Below the pieces are notes generated by a model, which was not told the origin of the DNA, did no database searches, and saw only the letters and a program-made list of their open reading frames with translations. Shown piece by piece: positions 7,951 to 15,954 of a stretch of 32,907 nt of DNA (within the stretch, counting starts at the first letter, position 1; every line of letters starts with the position of its first letter). This stretch comes from Chlamydiales bacterium (lineage in GTDB: Bacteria > Chlamydiota > Chlamydiia > Chlamydiales > Criblamydiaceae): contig JACKPN010000019.1 of NCBI GenBank assembly GCA_024233575.1, forward strand, positions 1 through 32,907, written 5' to 3'. The position numbers and the translations under genes are program-made.

Positions 7951-8745
7951 ATGAAAAAACTGCTATTTTCTTTAACAATCGCGCTTAGCGCGCTATCGGC
8001 AGCCTATGGTTATGATATTCATGCATTCCTCGTATGCGATACCCACTCCGACGGAATCGGCTATTCCGTAAGAGAAAATTTGGATAATATGCGTAGCGAG
8101 CTACAAAAAGCCGCACAGCATGCCAATGCCAATCTCATCGAACACATCTACTCAGATGACAAAGCGACAACACGCTTTCTAAAAGGGATCCAAAAGCTAA
8201 AGGTCGACCATGACGATGTTGTGATTTTCTACTGGGCCGGACACGGTTTTCGCACTTACAGCAAAAGTAACCCTTGGCCAAACTTTGCCTTCTATCACGA
8301 CGACAAAAGCGTCGACCAGTGGGACGTCACCGAAATGCTGATGCGCAAACACCCTCGTTTGATCCTGTCCATTGCCGATACATGCAACTCGTATGTCGCC
8401 GATGAGTACGCTCCGCACGTGATTCATAAAAGACGCTCGCTGACCCCTTATAATCCCAACATCACTACCAACTACCAGGCACTGTTCAATCAATGTTCAG
8501 GAACCTACATTATCAGCAGCTCCAGCCCGGGAGAAAGCTCATGGTATAAACGTTCCGGTGGAGGCTTTTTCACCAATGCCCTTCTTGAGAGCATTAGAGA
8601 AGCCACCGAAGTCCCCCCTCCTATTGACTGGGTAATTGTATTCGACAGCACAGCTGCCATTGTGATGACCACCAACCTCCCTGAAGGGCAAAACCCACAA
8701 TACCAAGTACTTGAACATAATTTGCAAGAATATGAAAAACAGTAG
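7951..8745 (+). CDS. Secreted caspase-like (peptidase C14) protein, first copy
   Basis: Encodes 264 residues with a signal peptide (MKKLLFSLTIALSALSAAYG, cleavage near 20). The caspase/metacaspase p20 pattern follows: FLVCDTH at 26-32; an FYWAGHGF strand-turn with catalytic His at H98 (93-100); and LILSIADTCNSY with catalytic Cys C145 (138-148). The order and spacing fit clan CD peptidases. A later SSSSPGES...GGGFFTNALL segment (near 190-212) matches the substrate-binding region that follows the Cys in the family. Related caspase-like proteins normally act in the cytosol; an exported one in an intracellular bacterium could act in the periplasm, the inclusion or the host. It heads a three-gene run with a lipoprotein and a second caspase-like gene. 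Confidence 0.88.
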   Translation: MKKLLFSLTIALSALSAAYGYDIHAFLVCDTHSDGIGYSVRENLDNMRSELQKAAQHANANLIEHIYSDDKATTRFLKGIQKLKVDHDDVVIFYWAGHGFRTYSKSNPWPNFAFYHDDKSVDQWDVTEMLMRKHPRLILSIADTCNSYVADEYAPHVIHKRRSLTPYNPNITTNYQALFNQCSGTYIISSSSPGESSWYKRSGGGFFTNALLESIREATEVPPPIDWVIVFDSTAAIVMTTNLPEGQNPQYQVLEHNLQEYEKQ

Positions 8746-8790
8746 ATATATACAAAATATAGGACATATTTTTTTGAAACGGAGTTCATC

Positions 8791-9258
8791 ATGATAAAAT
8801 CCCTAAACCTCTTCCTTGCACTTGCCTTCGTCCCCTTGATTTTCATAGGATGCAGCAATGGCACACCATCAACTCCGAGCACTCGTCAAGTTGTTGAAGC
8901 ACTAGGACTTGACGCCGTTGAAACGATAAAAAATTCTCAGGACGTTACCTTCTCCAAGGCCGCTCCTGACAGTAATAACAATTTTAAGATCGTAGGAGAG
9001 CCACGAGCCCTCAGCCACCTCGACTATGCCGCACTGAAACAGATCCTTCTCGACGACCGCAGCTACATCTTCGACAAAACAAAAGCATGCCTATTCATTC
9101 CTGAGGCTGTCATCACTTTTAACGCATCGGCACCGGTAAAAGTGCTGATCAGCCCATCATGCAAACAGCTCAAGTTCTTGTATGAGGGAGAAAGTGTGAT
9201 ATTGGACTGCGATCCGATTATGGAAAATCTCAAAACGATGTTTCCAGAGATTATTTAA
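8791..9258 (+). CDS. Small lipoprotein encoded between two caspase-like genes
   Basis: Encodes 155 residues with a lipoprotein signal peptide: hydrophobic core LNLFLALAFVPLIFIG and acylated cysteine C21 in the lipobox FIGC. The mature part starts with a Ser/Thr/Pro-rich linker and is otherwise unrecognised. Its placement, 45 bp after the first caspase-like gene and 20 bp before the second, indicates one operon. An inhibitor, partner or substrate of the caspases is a natural guess, but nothing in the sequence proves it. CGGAG upstream of the ATG is a plausible ribosome-binding site. Confidence 0.8.
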   Translation: MIKSLNLFLALAFVPLIFIGCSNGTPSTPSTRQVVEALGLDAVETIKNSQDVTFSKAAPDSNNNFKIVGEPRALSHLDYAALKQILLDDRSYIFDKTKACLFIPEAVITFNASAPVKVLISPSCKQLKFLYEGESVILDCDPIMENLKTMFPEII

Positions 9259-9278
9259 ACTCTAACAAAGAAACAACT

Positions 9279-10079
9279 ATGTATAGATTATTCTGTAAGA
9301 AGATTACCTTCTTCAGCATGCTGTTGCTTTTATGCGCAGCAGGCGGCAACGTCGATGGAGCCAAGCTGCATACGATATTGATCTGCGACACTCACGCAGA
9401 TAACATCGGCTCCTCTGTAGAAGCCGATTTGAGGAACTTTAGAAATGAGACCCATCGGATCGCGCAAAATACGACCTTGGAGCTTAGTGAAAAGCTCTTC
9501 ATTGGCCAGGAGGTCAATAAAGAGGCGCTGGCATTCATCGCAGACCTATCGATCGATGCTGATGACGCCGTGATCTTTTACTTTTCCGGTCACGGCTACC
9601 GCCCCTCAAATGTATCACCGGAAGTCAACCAGTGGCCGCACCTCTATCTGACCCCTGCCGATAAAGGCGTAGACTTCCTCGAAGTTGCCGAAAGACTGAT
9701 GCACAAAAATCCACGCCTCATGCTTGTGGTTTCAGACTGCTGCAACAACATTATTCCGGAGATGTACGCGCCTACAACCATGCCGATTCCGGCAGAAACC
9801 CCGGAAGCGCGAGGAGCAAATAGAAAAAGAAACTACAACAAACTTTTCCAAGAGTCCACAGGCTACTATATCATTACCAGTGCCAGCCCAGGAGAATTCT
9901 CTTGGGGTACTCTTGGCGGCGGCATCTTCACTAATGCCTTTCTGCGCAGTTTAAAACTTGCTGCAGACTCACACAATACTGCCGACTGGATCGCAATCCT
10001 CGATCGCGCCTCCCTTTATGTCGTCAACAATAGTGAGATCGACAACCAAACACCACGCTACGAATATGTCTCCAAATAA
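9279..10079 (+). CDS. Secreted caspase-like (peptidase C14) protein, second copy
   Basis: Encodes 266 residues, paralogous to the protein encoded at 7951. An N-terminal hydrophobic segment (about 9-22) after a basic start is a likely signal peptide. The core repeats the pattern ILICDTHADNIGSSV (33-47); FYFSGHGY with catalytic H105; LMLVVSDCCNN with catalytic C155, which aligns with C145 of the first copy; and ITSASPGEFSWG...GGGIFTNAFL further on. Both copies keep His and Cys, so both may be active. It is the last gene of the operon: a repeat region starts within 60 bp and no clear terminator hairpin is seen other than repeat sequences. Confidence 0.88.
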   Translation: MYRLFCKKITFFSMLLLLCAAGGNVDGAKLHTILICDTHADNIGSSVEADLRNFRNETHRIAQNTTLELSEKLFIGQEVNKEALAFIADLSIDADDAVIFYFSGHGYRPSNVSPEVNQWPHLYLTPADKGVDFLEVAERLMHKNPRLMLVVSDCCNNIIPEMYAPTTMPIPAETPEARGANRKRNYNKLFQESTGYYIITSASPGEFSWGTLGGGIFTNAFLRSLKLAADSHNTADWIAILDRASLYVVNNSEIDNQTPRYEYVSK

Positions 10080-10135
10080 TCGATAAGCCCCTTGAAACAC
10101 ACAAGATTACAGAAATGGTGATTGCGATAGTATAA

Positions 10136-10290
10136 CTATACCGAAACAACTTGCAAAAGTAGTCGGGTGTGGTTTTTCCTGCAATTTTGTGGCTCACGAA
10201 AGGAAGAATTCGACGCAAACTGATGACAATTTACAAGAACGAGCACGAAATGAGACGGAAAATTGCCCTAAATAATTTTGCAAGCAGCTC
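10136..10290. repeat. Composite of family A end and degenerate family B hairpin element
   Basis: CTATACCGAAAC at 10136-10147 matches the family A terminus at 3837. From about 10147 to 10290 the sequence aligns with the family B element at 20667-20824. Both have ATTTTGTGGCTCAC, GCAAACTGATGACA, AGCACGAA and TGAGACGGAAAATT in the same order, with roughly four in five bases identical by eye. The terminal arms (CTTGCAAAA... and ...TTTTGCAAG) are still inverted repeats but are degraded. Confidence 0.75.
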
Positions 10291-10337
10291 AATAGTTTTA
10301 AGTGTAAATTATCTTAGGACTCGACTATCTTTGCCTA

Positions 10338-10361
10338 TATACACCAAAAATGATTCAAGAA
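10338..10361. repeat. Degenerate family A repeat end
   Basis: TATACACCAAAAATGATTCA at 10338, followed by AGAA, closely resembles the solo hairpin arm at 20561 (TATACCGAAAATGATTCA). It has a 2-base insertion and a substitution. It is probably a remnant. Confidence 0.5.
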
Positions 10362-10401
10362 AATATTCTGCAAAAATTCTAGCGGTTCATAGGAAAAAAA
10401 T

Positions 10402-10836
10402 ATGCCCCCTCATCTCACAATAGGAATGGCTTGCCATGCCAAACGGAAAGGAGATCTTGAAAGACATGAACAGTTGATGGCGTCAATTTATCTAGACCCC
10501 ATCTACGAACATGATAATAAAATAAGTACGAACTGTTATACTCGAACCTCTTTTACAAGACCGCGAAACGATCCCAAAGAGATTTATGCAGTCATATCTC
10601 CACTTAAAGGAGAAAAAATAAAAACCTGCACAATAAAAGGGAAATCTATCACCGTTCTCAGCCACCACACCCATCTTTCAGATTTGTCCGAAGAAGAACA
10701 AAATGCAGTTTTTAGCCAGCTCCATTCGAAGGTATTAGAATTAAAAGTCAGCACAATCAACGGCATCGCCTTATCCATTATTAAAAACGAGGAAAAGGAA
10801 GAAGAGTGGTGGCTAGATTTTTGCTCAATCGTCTAA
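10402..10836 (+). CDS. Hypothetical protein
   Basis: Encodes 144 residues with no family I recognise. The start ATG 10402 has a weak AGGA nine bases upstream; an in-frame ATG at 10426 is an alternative. The protein is charged, with no signal peptide or membrane segment. A central stretch (CTIKGKSITVLSHHTHLSDL) is followed by a helical acidic part and the ending EEWWLDFCSIV. It is isolated between repeat-rich segments and is AT-richer than housekeeping genes here, which suggests accessory origin. It may be a fragment of something larger. Confidence 0.5.
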   Translation: MPPHLTIGMACHAKRKGDLERHEQLMASIYLDPIYEHDNKISTNCYTRTSFTRPRNDPKEIYAVISPLKGEKIKTCTIKGKSITVLSHHTHLSDLSEEEQNAVFSQLHSKVLELKVSTINGIALSIIKNEEKEEEWWLDFCSIV

Positions 10837-11228
10837 CAGCTATACCAAAACAATCAGCAAACTTTGAATCCCTATCCTTATTAAAAAGTTCATAAATTGC
10901 AGCGAGAAGCTTTTCTTAAAAAAACCTTAAAAAAGGTTCCAAAGCAACAAAAGTGTGCTCATGTTCAGGAAAAATCTTAATCAAGTTCCCCAACCAAGGA
11001 TAAACTCGGCACTTGAGCATTATATATGTCCGCTCAACAGGAGAACCAACAATCTCAATAGCTGATATATTATTGCGCCCTTGAAAAATTGCTAGGATCA
11101 CAGACCCCACAAGAGAAGCATTCGGTGAAAGGCGCTTCATACAGGAACCTCACCCCTTCATTTGGCGATAAGTGATTCATGTTGATCTCCACCTTTTCGA
11201 ATATCTTAAGGAAAGGCTTTTTCTAGGT
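10837..11228. other. Gene-poor region (392 bp) with one small possible ORF
   Basis: CTATACCAAAACAA at 10842-10855 resembles a family A end. Beyond it I see only the small minus-strand frame at 10916-11140. No RNA gene or convincing terminator is visible. Confidence 0.5.
10916..11140 (-). CDS. Possible small protein (74 aa), unrecognised
   Basis: The frame begins at ATG 11140, seven bases after a GAGG, and runs to TAA at 10916. The predicted protein has a hydrophobic stretch ASLVGSVILAIF near residues 8-19 and a C-terminal part rich in hydrophobic residues. It lies downstream of the outer-membrane protein gene on the same strand. I recognise no family, and it could be a decayed fragment. The Shine-Dalgarno is the only positive evidence. 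Confidence 0.3.
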   Translation of the reverse strand: MKRLSPNASLVGSVILAIFQGRNNISAIEIVGSPVERTYIMLKCRVYPWLGNLIKIFPEHEHTFVALEPFLRFF

Positions 11229-12029
11229 CTAAAAGCTAGTAGACATTAACAGCATGACACCGAAGATCTGAAAACGGGTCTCTAAGAAGTCGAATGGGAA
11301 GTTGTCGTGATGGCCGTAGTGGCGGTAACGATAAAAAGGTTCCAAGATCCACTGGTAGGTTCGATCACCGCAACAATAAGTATAGGTTATCGGCACTTCC
11401 ACCTCATAATGGTTCTTGCTCTCCATGATCAGGGTGTCATCGTCAAAGATGGGATCGTCACACACATTGCTGCGGCCATCCAACATGAACTTGGTCGCAA
11501 AATTCAAACCTAAGTCGATACTAGGCGAGCACGATATCTGGGAACGAAATCCCAACGACACAAACTGGAAGGTATTACGCAGCTTGATCGGCACGGGAGT
11601 TGGATCCTGAAAGTTGTTAATACCCCAAAAGCCTCCTCCCCCGACATAGGGAGAAAACAACAGATGCGATACGCGCGGAATAGCAAAAGTATATCCCAGC
11701 CGTCCTTCAACGTTCATATCTGTCTTGATCGACTTGCAAGGACTCCCCGACGAGGTACTTCCCCTTAATGTCCCCTTTGCCCAATAGGCGTCCATTCCCC
11801 AATACAAAGAGCAAGGACGCACACGGTCATAACGGAAATGCACCCCATAAAGCCAGCCGTCCTTACGGCCGCCGCCTTCTTTTGTACGGCGCATATGGAA
11901 GAATTCCGGTCCCAAACTAAACTGATGCGGTCCCTGAAAAAAACGACCAAATGAAGATGCTTCCGCAGAATGGATTCCGCAGCAGAAAAAGACAAGCACA
12001 GAAGCAACGGCAGAACGAATAAAATACAT
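11229..12029 (-). CDS. Outer-membrane beta-barrel protein (putative)
   Basis: Encodes 266 residues. A signal peptide (MYFIRSAVASVLVFFCCGIHSAEA, cleavage after AEA near residue 24) is followed by many short amphipathic segments with aromatic residues, for example WLYGVHFRYDRVRP, LYWGMDAYWAKG, LFSPYVGGGGFWG, FQFVSLGFRSQIS and ILEPFYRYRHYG. These are typical of transmembrane beta-strands. It ends in MLLMSTSF, a C-terminal Phe as recognised by the BAM machinery. Several cysteines (in PCSLYWG, CSPS, NVCDD, TYCCGD) could form disulfides, in line with the cysteine-crosslinked chlamydial envelope. Family not identified; predicted to have 8-12 strands. No strong Shine-Dalgarno. Confidence 0.8.
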   Translation of the reverse strand: MYFIRSAVASVLVFFCCGIHSAEASSFGRFFQGPHQFSLGPEFFHMRRTKEGGGRKDGWLYGVHFRYDRVRPCSLYWGMDAYWAKGTLRGSTSSGSPCKSIKTDMNVEGRLGYTFAIPRVSHLLFSPYVGGGGFWGINNFQDPTPVPIKLRNTFQFVSLGFRSQISCSPSIDLGLNFATKFMLDGRSNVCDDPIFDDDTLIMESKNHYEVEVPITYTYCCGDRTYQWILEPFYRYRHYGHHDNFPFDFLETRFQIFGVMLLMSTSF

Positions 12030-12142
12030 AGCTTTAATCTATTTCATTTGAATGAGATTGTCAATCGTTCGCATTTTTTTGCTTGAATATAAGCAATTGG
12101 TATATTATGAGTTAAAGATTACTAGCATTTGAGGAAACAAAT

Positions 12143-12718
12143 ATGTACAAACAAAACCAATTGATTGTAAGGACTTTATTTTCACTTCTTCTAATCCTTC
12201 CAATAGTTGCTGAAGCAAAACAATATAAAGCAGGCGACACAAGCAGCATCCCCCCCGAAGCGCGCTCTAAAGCGGTGCGTGACTACTATCGGGAATTGAG
12301 CGAACAAGAGCAAAACGATATCTCTTATATCGTTGACACCCTGGGACATAAACCTCTAGCCAAACTTGTCTTCTACCGTGGCAGCTTGGAGCAGGCAGGC
12401 ATCCGACTCGACAATGTCCACCCTCTCAGCTTCTTCAGCTACATTTTCACCAACGATCAACTGATCAGCGCGATCCGCAACATGCGCCGCCGCGGTCAAA
12501 TCTGGAAAAGCTACGCAAGCGGCATGAGCGAAAGCTTCAAAGAAGCATACGAGCGCAACAACATAAGCGACGACATGATCCACGACTTCGCCGCCAAGGT
12601 AGGTGTCGATGTGAACATCCTGAAGCCTGCACTAGTGAAACAGCAATGGGAAGAATTCATGAATTTGCTGATCAAGCATGTCAAACGCTCCGGAAACTCC
12701 GGCCGTTACGATATGTAG
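12143..12718 (+). CDS. Secreted protein of unknown function
   Basis: Encodes 191 residues from ATG 12143, preceded by GAGG nine bases upstream. An N-terminal signal peptide (hydrophobic LFSLLLILPIVAEA, cleavage after AEA near residue 25) is followed by a mostly helical, charged domain. Features include LSEQEQNDISYIVDTLGHKP, HPLSFFSYIF and MRRRGQIWKSYASGMSESF. I do not recognise the family. It sits divergently from the outer-membrane protein gene and ahead of the PpiD-like gene, so an envelope role is plausible. Confidence 0.75.
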   Translation: MYKQNQLIVRTLFSLLLILPIVAEAKQYKAGDTSSIPPEARSKAVRDYYRELSEQEQNDISYIVDTLGHKPLAKLVFYRGSLEQAGIRLDNVHPLSFFSYIFTNDQLISAIRNMRRRGQIWKSYASGMSESFKEAYERNNISDDMIHDFAAKVGVDVNILKPALVKQQWEEFMNLLIKHVKRSGNSGRYDM

Positions 12719-12794
12719 GATATCAATCGTCGACGGCATCAGTTTTTCCTTGAGATCTCGACTAGATTTTTGATAGCATGTCCCTGTTAAAATA

Positions 12795-12872
12795 GGGTCT
12801 TGTTCCCCTTTTCAACCGGCAGCAGCAGTCTGTTTGTACCGCCGTAATACGCTGAAAAGAATGACAAGACCC
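12795..12872 (+). promoter_or_regulatory. Nested stem-loop in the leader of the PpiD-like gene
   Basis: GGGTCTTGT (12795-12803) pairs perfectly with ACAAGACCC (12864-12872). Inside it CTTTTCA (12808-12814) pairs with TGAAAAG (12853-12859), and an inner CGGC can pair with GCCG. The structure ends 24 nt before the start codon at 12897. It matches no riboswitch or RNA family I know. It could be a regulatory 5' leader or chance. Confidence 0.4.
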
Positions 12873-12896
12873 AAAATATCTGGGAACGAGGTCGCT

Positions 12897-15317
12897 ATGC
12901 TCCATTTTTTTCGCACATATCAAAAATATTTCTTCATTCTGATCACTATCGTTATTGTGATCTCTTTTTCCTTTTTCGGTACGTATAGCACACTTACGGA
13001 CCAAGAGGTCGCCGACCGTGTCGCCTTTACCGCTGTCGACGGCAGTGGAGTATACGCTTCCGATGTGGAAGAGATGACCCGCTTCCTAGCTAGCGATAGC
13101 CACGACAAATTGATGTATGGAGGCGTATGGGGCCCCAACTTCCTTAACAATGGCGTTATCGCCAAAGACTTTCTGCAAACCGGGCTCGCAGCAGGAATCG
13201 CCGCCGATTACCGCGAAGCTATTCATGAAGATCTAAAACAGCGGCAACAACGCGAAAAAAGCTACACTCCCTATACACACCCCAATGCAAAATTCATCAC
13301 AGTAAACAACGCATGGAATTACTTTGCACCCGAGATGACACGCCATTACCGCGGACTGCGTCGTGCTTCCGACCCCACCGACTCTGAAGCGTTTGCCCAC
13401 CGTATCGGCCTCTACCTCGGTGAAAAGAAATTTCCCGCCCCCGCAGTCAGACAGGTATTGCGCTACCAAGAAAAGCAATACAATTGGATTGCTCCTGATC
13501 CTGACCTAGATCATCGCGATCTCTCACTCTTCGGCTACCATACCCTGGAAGATTGGTTTGGGCCACGCTTCCTTCGCCTCGTTAGCGAAGTGATCATCAA
13601 CGGAGCAAAAATCGCTGAACAACGCGGGTACCGCGTCTCTAAAGAAGAGGCTCTTGCCGACCTGATGCGCAATGCTGCAATCAGCTACCAGCAGAACGCC
13701 AAAAGCCCTAACCTTGGCGTTGCCAACAGCGCACAATACTTCAACGAACAGTTACGTCGTATGCACATGGATCAAACAACGGCTGTGCATATCTGGCAGC
13801 AAGTTCTTCTTTTCCGTCGTCTCTTCGAAGATATGGGAAGCGCGCCTCTCGTTGCAGCAAACACATTCAATACCGTAAGCAACTACGCCAACGAAAGCGT
13901 TCAAGGAGATATCTATCAGTTGCCGCCAGCATTGCAGCTGCACTCTGGACGTGATCTGGCAAAAGTAGAAACTTATATCAATGCCGTTGCAAAACAAAAG
14001 AAAGGACTCGATCTACCTACTGACTACAAGACTGCCGACGAAGTAGAAAAAGAATATCCCGAACTTATCCAGCAGCGCTTCCTGATGCAAGTGTCTGAAA
14101 TCAACAAAAAACAGCTATTGCCACGTGTCTCTATAAAGCACACGGTGGACTGGGAAGTGCAAGAAGACAACTGGAAAACGCTACAGCAGAAATTTCCTGA
14201 ACTTGGCATCAAAGAAGCTGCAACACGTGCCGAACGCTTCACAGCTTTGGAAGACCTAGATCAAAATACACGCTCGGCTGTTGATAAATATGCTCGTGAA
14301 CAGATCGTCGACAGCCATCCCGAATGGATCGCCGAAGCCCTCGAAAAAGCGAAGCCGGAAACGATCGCCACAGGGCTAACTGCAATAGGCGGCGACTTTC
14401 CTTTCAAAGGCGTTACTGACAGAACGGCCCTGATCTCCCTTCTTGAAAAAGCCCCTGCCGGCCCCGATACCAATGCTGCGGCTAAAGAAGATCAATCACA
14501 GCTCAACGACTACACCGGCGACGGTATACACTACTATCGTATCAAAGTCCTGGAGCGCTCACCGGAAAGAGAGATCCAAACGTTTGCCGAAGCAAGCGAC
14601 AGCGGCACCATCGACGATGTTCTCGACCGTAAACTGAAAGAGCATTATGAAGAAATTCGCTCACAAGATCCCGCGACATATAAAAATGACGACGGTTCCT
14701 GGAAGTCGTTCACCGATGTCAGCAACAGCGTGACCGGCAGCTATGTTGCCGGCAGCCTCGAAGACCTTGGATACGACTACGTTAATGCAATGACCCCAAA
14801 ACAGGTAGAAAAGGACCTTCCCATCGATAGAGCGGCAACGCTACGCTTCTTTAAGCATATGCGTGAAGTACAGCAGCAAGTGCAAAAAAATCCGGAAACC
14901 GAAGAACAGTGGGTAACTAATTACGAAGAGAGCGGAATGATGCCGCCTGCCGACAGCGAGACACTGCCGCCACGCAAGCCCCTCAGCGATCAATGGAAGC
15001 TAATCAAGAAAGCATTCACCATATCGCGCAGCGCGCAAAACAGTATCGTCGATAAAGATACCGCGCTCAATATGCAAGAAAACTCATGGTCGCCGGTATT
15101 TACGCCTGCAGATGGCAACGCATACTTCTTCAAAGTCAACAAGCGTGGCACCGACAGCGAACAGGAAATGACTAGAGAACAAGTTGAGAAAGCGCACGAC
15201 CTGCTATCAGATGAAGCACAACAAGCGCTGATGCTGAGTCTCCTGAAGATCATGGGCGACAAAAAAGCGATCTCTCTCAACTACCTGAACAGCGGACGCA
15301 GCGATGACAGCGAGTGA
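12897..15317 (+). CDS. PpiD/SurA-like membrane-anchored periplasmic protein
   Basis: I start at ATG 12897 (GAGG five bases upstream), giving 806 residues; an upstream ATG at 12834 would add 21 residues that do not fit. The N terminus MLHFFRTYQKYFFILITI begins a short cytoplasmic tail and a single membrane helix (about 11-30). Next comes a FTAVDGSGVYASDVEEMTRF segment that resembles the start of PpiD/SurA N-terminal chaperone domains. The rest is a long, charged, helical periplasmic region. I see no convincing parvulin catalytic domain, so it may be a chaperone rather than an isomerase. The C-terminal WSPVFTPADGNAYFFKVNKR is the kind of strand-helix unit seen near the end of such proteins. It overlaps the next gene by 14 bp and heads the run that leads into gcvT. 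Confidence 0.7.
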   Translation: MLHFFRTYQKYFFILITIVIVISFSFFGTYSTLTDQEVADRVAFTAVDGSGVYASDVEEMTRFLASDSHDKLMYGGVWGPNFLNNGVIAKDFLQTGLAAGIAADYREAIHEDLKQRQQREKSYTPYTHPNAKFITVNNAWNYFAPEMTRHYRGLRRASDPTDSEAFAHRIGLYLGEKKFPAPAVRQVLRYQEKQYNWIAPDPDLDHRDLSLFGYHTLEDWFGPRFLRLVSEVIINGAKIAEQRGYRVSKEEALADLMRNAAISYQQNAKSPNLGVANSAQYFNEQLRRMHMDQTTAVHIWQQVLLFRRLFEDMGSAPLVAANTFNTVSNYANESVQGDIYQLPPALQLHSGRDLAKVETYINAVAKQKKGLDLPTDYKTADEVEKEYPELIQQRFLMQVSEINKKQLLPRVSIKHTVDWEVQEDNWKTLQQKFPELGIKEAATRAERFTALEDLDQNTRSAVDKYAREQIVDSHPEWIAEALEKAKPETIATGLTAIGGDFPFKGVTDRTALISLLEKAPAGPDTNAAAKEDQSQLNDYTGDGIHYYRIKVLERSPEREIQTFAEASDSGTIDDVLDRKLKEHYEEIRSQDPATYKNDDGSWKSFTDVSNSVTGSYVAGSLEDLGYDYVNAMTPKQVEKDLPIDRAATLRFFKHMREVQQQVQKNPETEEQWVTNYEESGMMPPADSETLPPRKPLSDQWKLIKKAFTISRSAQNSIVDKDTALNMQENSWSPVFTPADGNAYFFKVNKRGTDSEQEMTREQVEKAHDLLSDEAQQALMLSLLKIMGDKKAISLNYLNSGRSDDSE

Positions 15318-15954
15318 GCCTTTAGGCCTATCGCCAATCAACTTTTTCCACGTCAGCGGCACCTGCCGTTACGTGGAAAAAAAACTTCCCCTTATCGGCA
15401 CCGCCGCCTGCAAGAAGTATCTTCTTGGTGATACTTCCGCTCTCACCGACGAAGAGGCTTTCGCCAAGGTCGCCCTAGGCTGGAACGAAGAAGGAATCGC
15501 CATCCAAGCGGTCATCGACCAGCCGCCGATACGTTCCCTATTTCCCGAAGTGGTCCGCGGCGACAGCCTTGAGGTGTTCATCGATACGCGCGATGTAAAG
15601 GCTTCAGGCTTTAACACGCGCTTCTGCCACCATTTCTTCGCCCTCGCTGAACCTGTCGGCGGCAAGCAAGCGGGAGAGATCACACGCTTCCGTACTGATG
15701 AAGACAGGCATCCTCTCTGTAATCCTAACGACCTCAAAATCTCTTGCGACATCGGCAGCAAGTCATATACCCTTCATCTGTTTATCCCTGCCCATTGCCT
15801 CATGGGATACGACCCTGAACAATTTCAACGCATCGGCTTCAGCTACCGCATCAACAGACCTGACAGCCCATCGCAACATTTCACCGCCATCACCCAAGAA
15901 TACCGTATCGAGGAGCAACCGTCACTATGGAGCAGCTTACAACTCAGCCGATGA
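15304..15954 (+). CDS. CBM9-like / DOMON-type domain protein
   Basis: Encodes 216 residues. The central part (AKVALGWNEEGIAIQAVIDQ, GDSLEVFIDTRDVK, then HHFFALAE and SKSYTLHLFIPAHCLMGYDP) follows the beta-sandwich pattern of family 9 carbohydrate-binding-like domains found in bacterial envelope proteins. Binding residues cannot be assigned. There is no signal peptide, so it appears cytosolic unless exported another way. It overlaps the preceding gene by 14 bp and the gcvT start by ATGA (or by 28 bp if gcvT starts at 15927), so it is cotranscribed with the glycine cleavage genes. Role unknown. Confidence 0.65.
   Translation: MTASEPLGLSPINFFHVSGTCRYVEKKLPLIGTAACKKYLLGDTSALTDEEAFAKVALGWNEEGIAIQAVIDQPPIRSLFPEVVRGDSLEVFIDTRDVKASGFNTRFCHHFFALAEPVGGKQAGEITRFRTDEDRHPLCNPNDLKISCDIGSKSYTLHLFIPAHCLMGYDPEQFQRIGFSYRINRPDSPSQHFTAITQEYRIEEQPSLWSSLQLSR

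Larger units (their letters stand above)
10080..10401. other. Repeat-rich intergenic region (322 bp)
   Basis: No real gene is supported. It contains a family A repeat end fused to a degenerate family B element (10136-10290) and another degenerate family A end (10338-10361). A short open frame across 10169-10423 is made largely of repeat sequence and I do not call it. Confidence 0.6.

Noticed and set aside
10169..10423. Open frame of 84 codons on the plus strand
   Set aside because: Most of it is repeat family B sequence, with no ribosome-binding site or recognisable domain.
12795..12872. Possible SRP (4.5S) RNA
   Set aside because: Some CAGCAG-type sequence is present, but the conserved GGAAG-type helix 8 loop is absent and the element ends next to a start codon.
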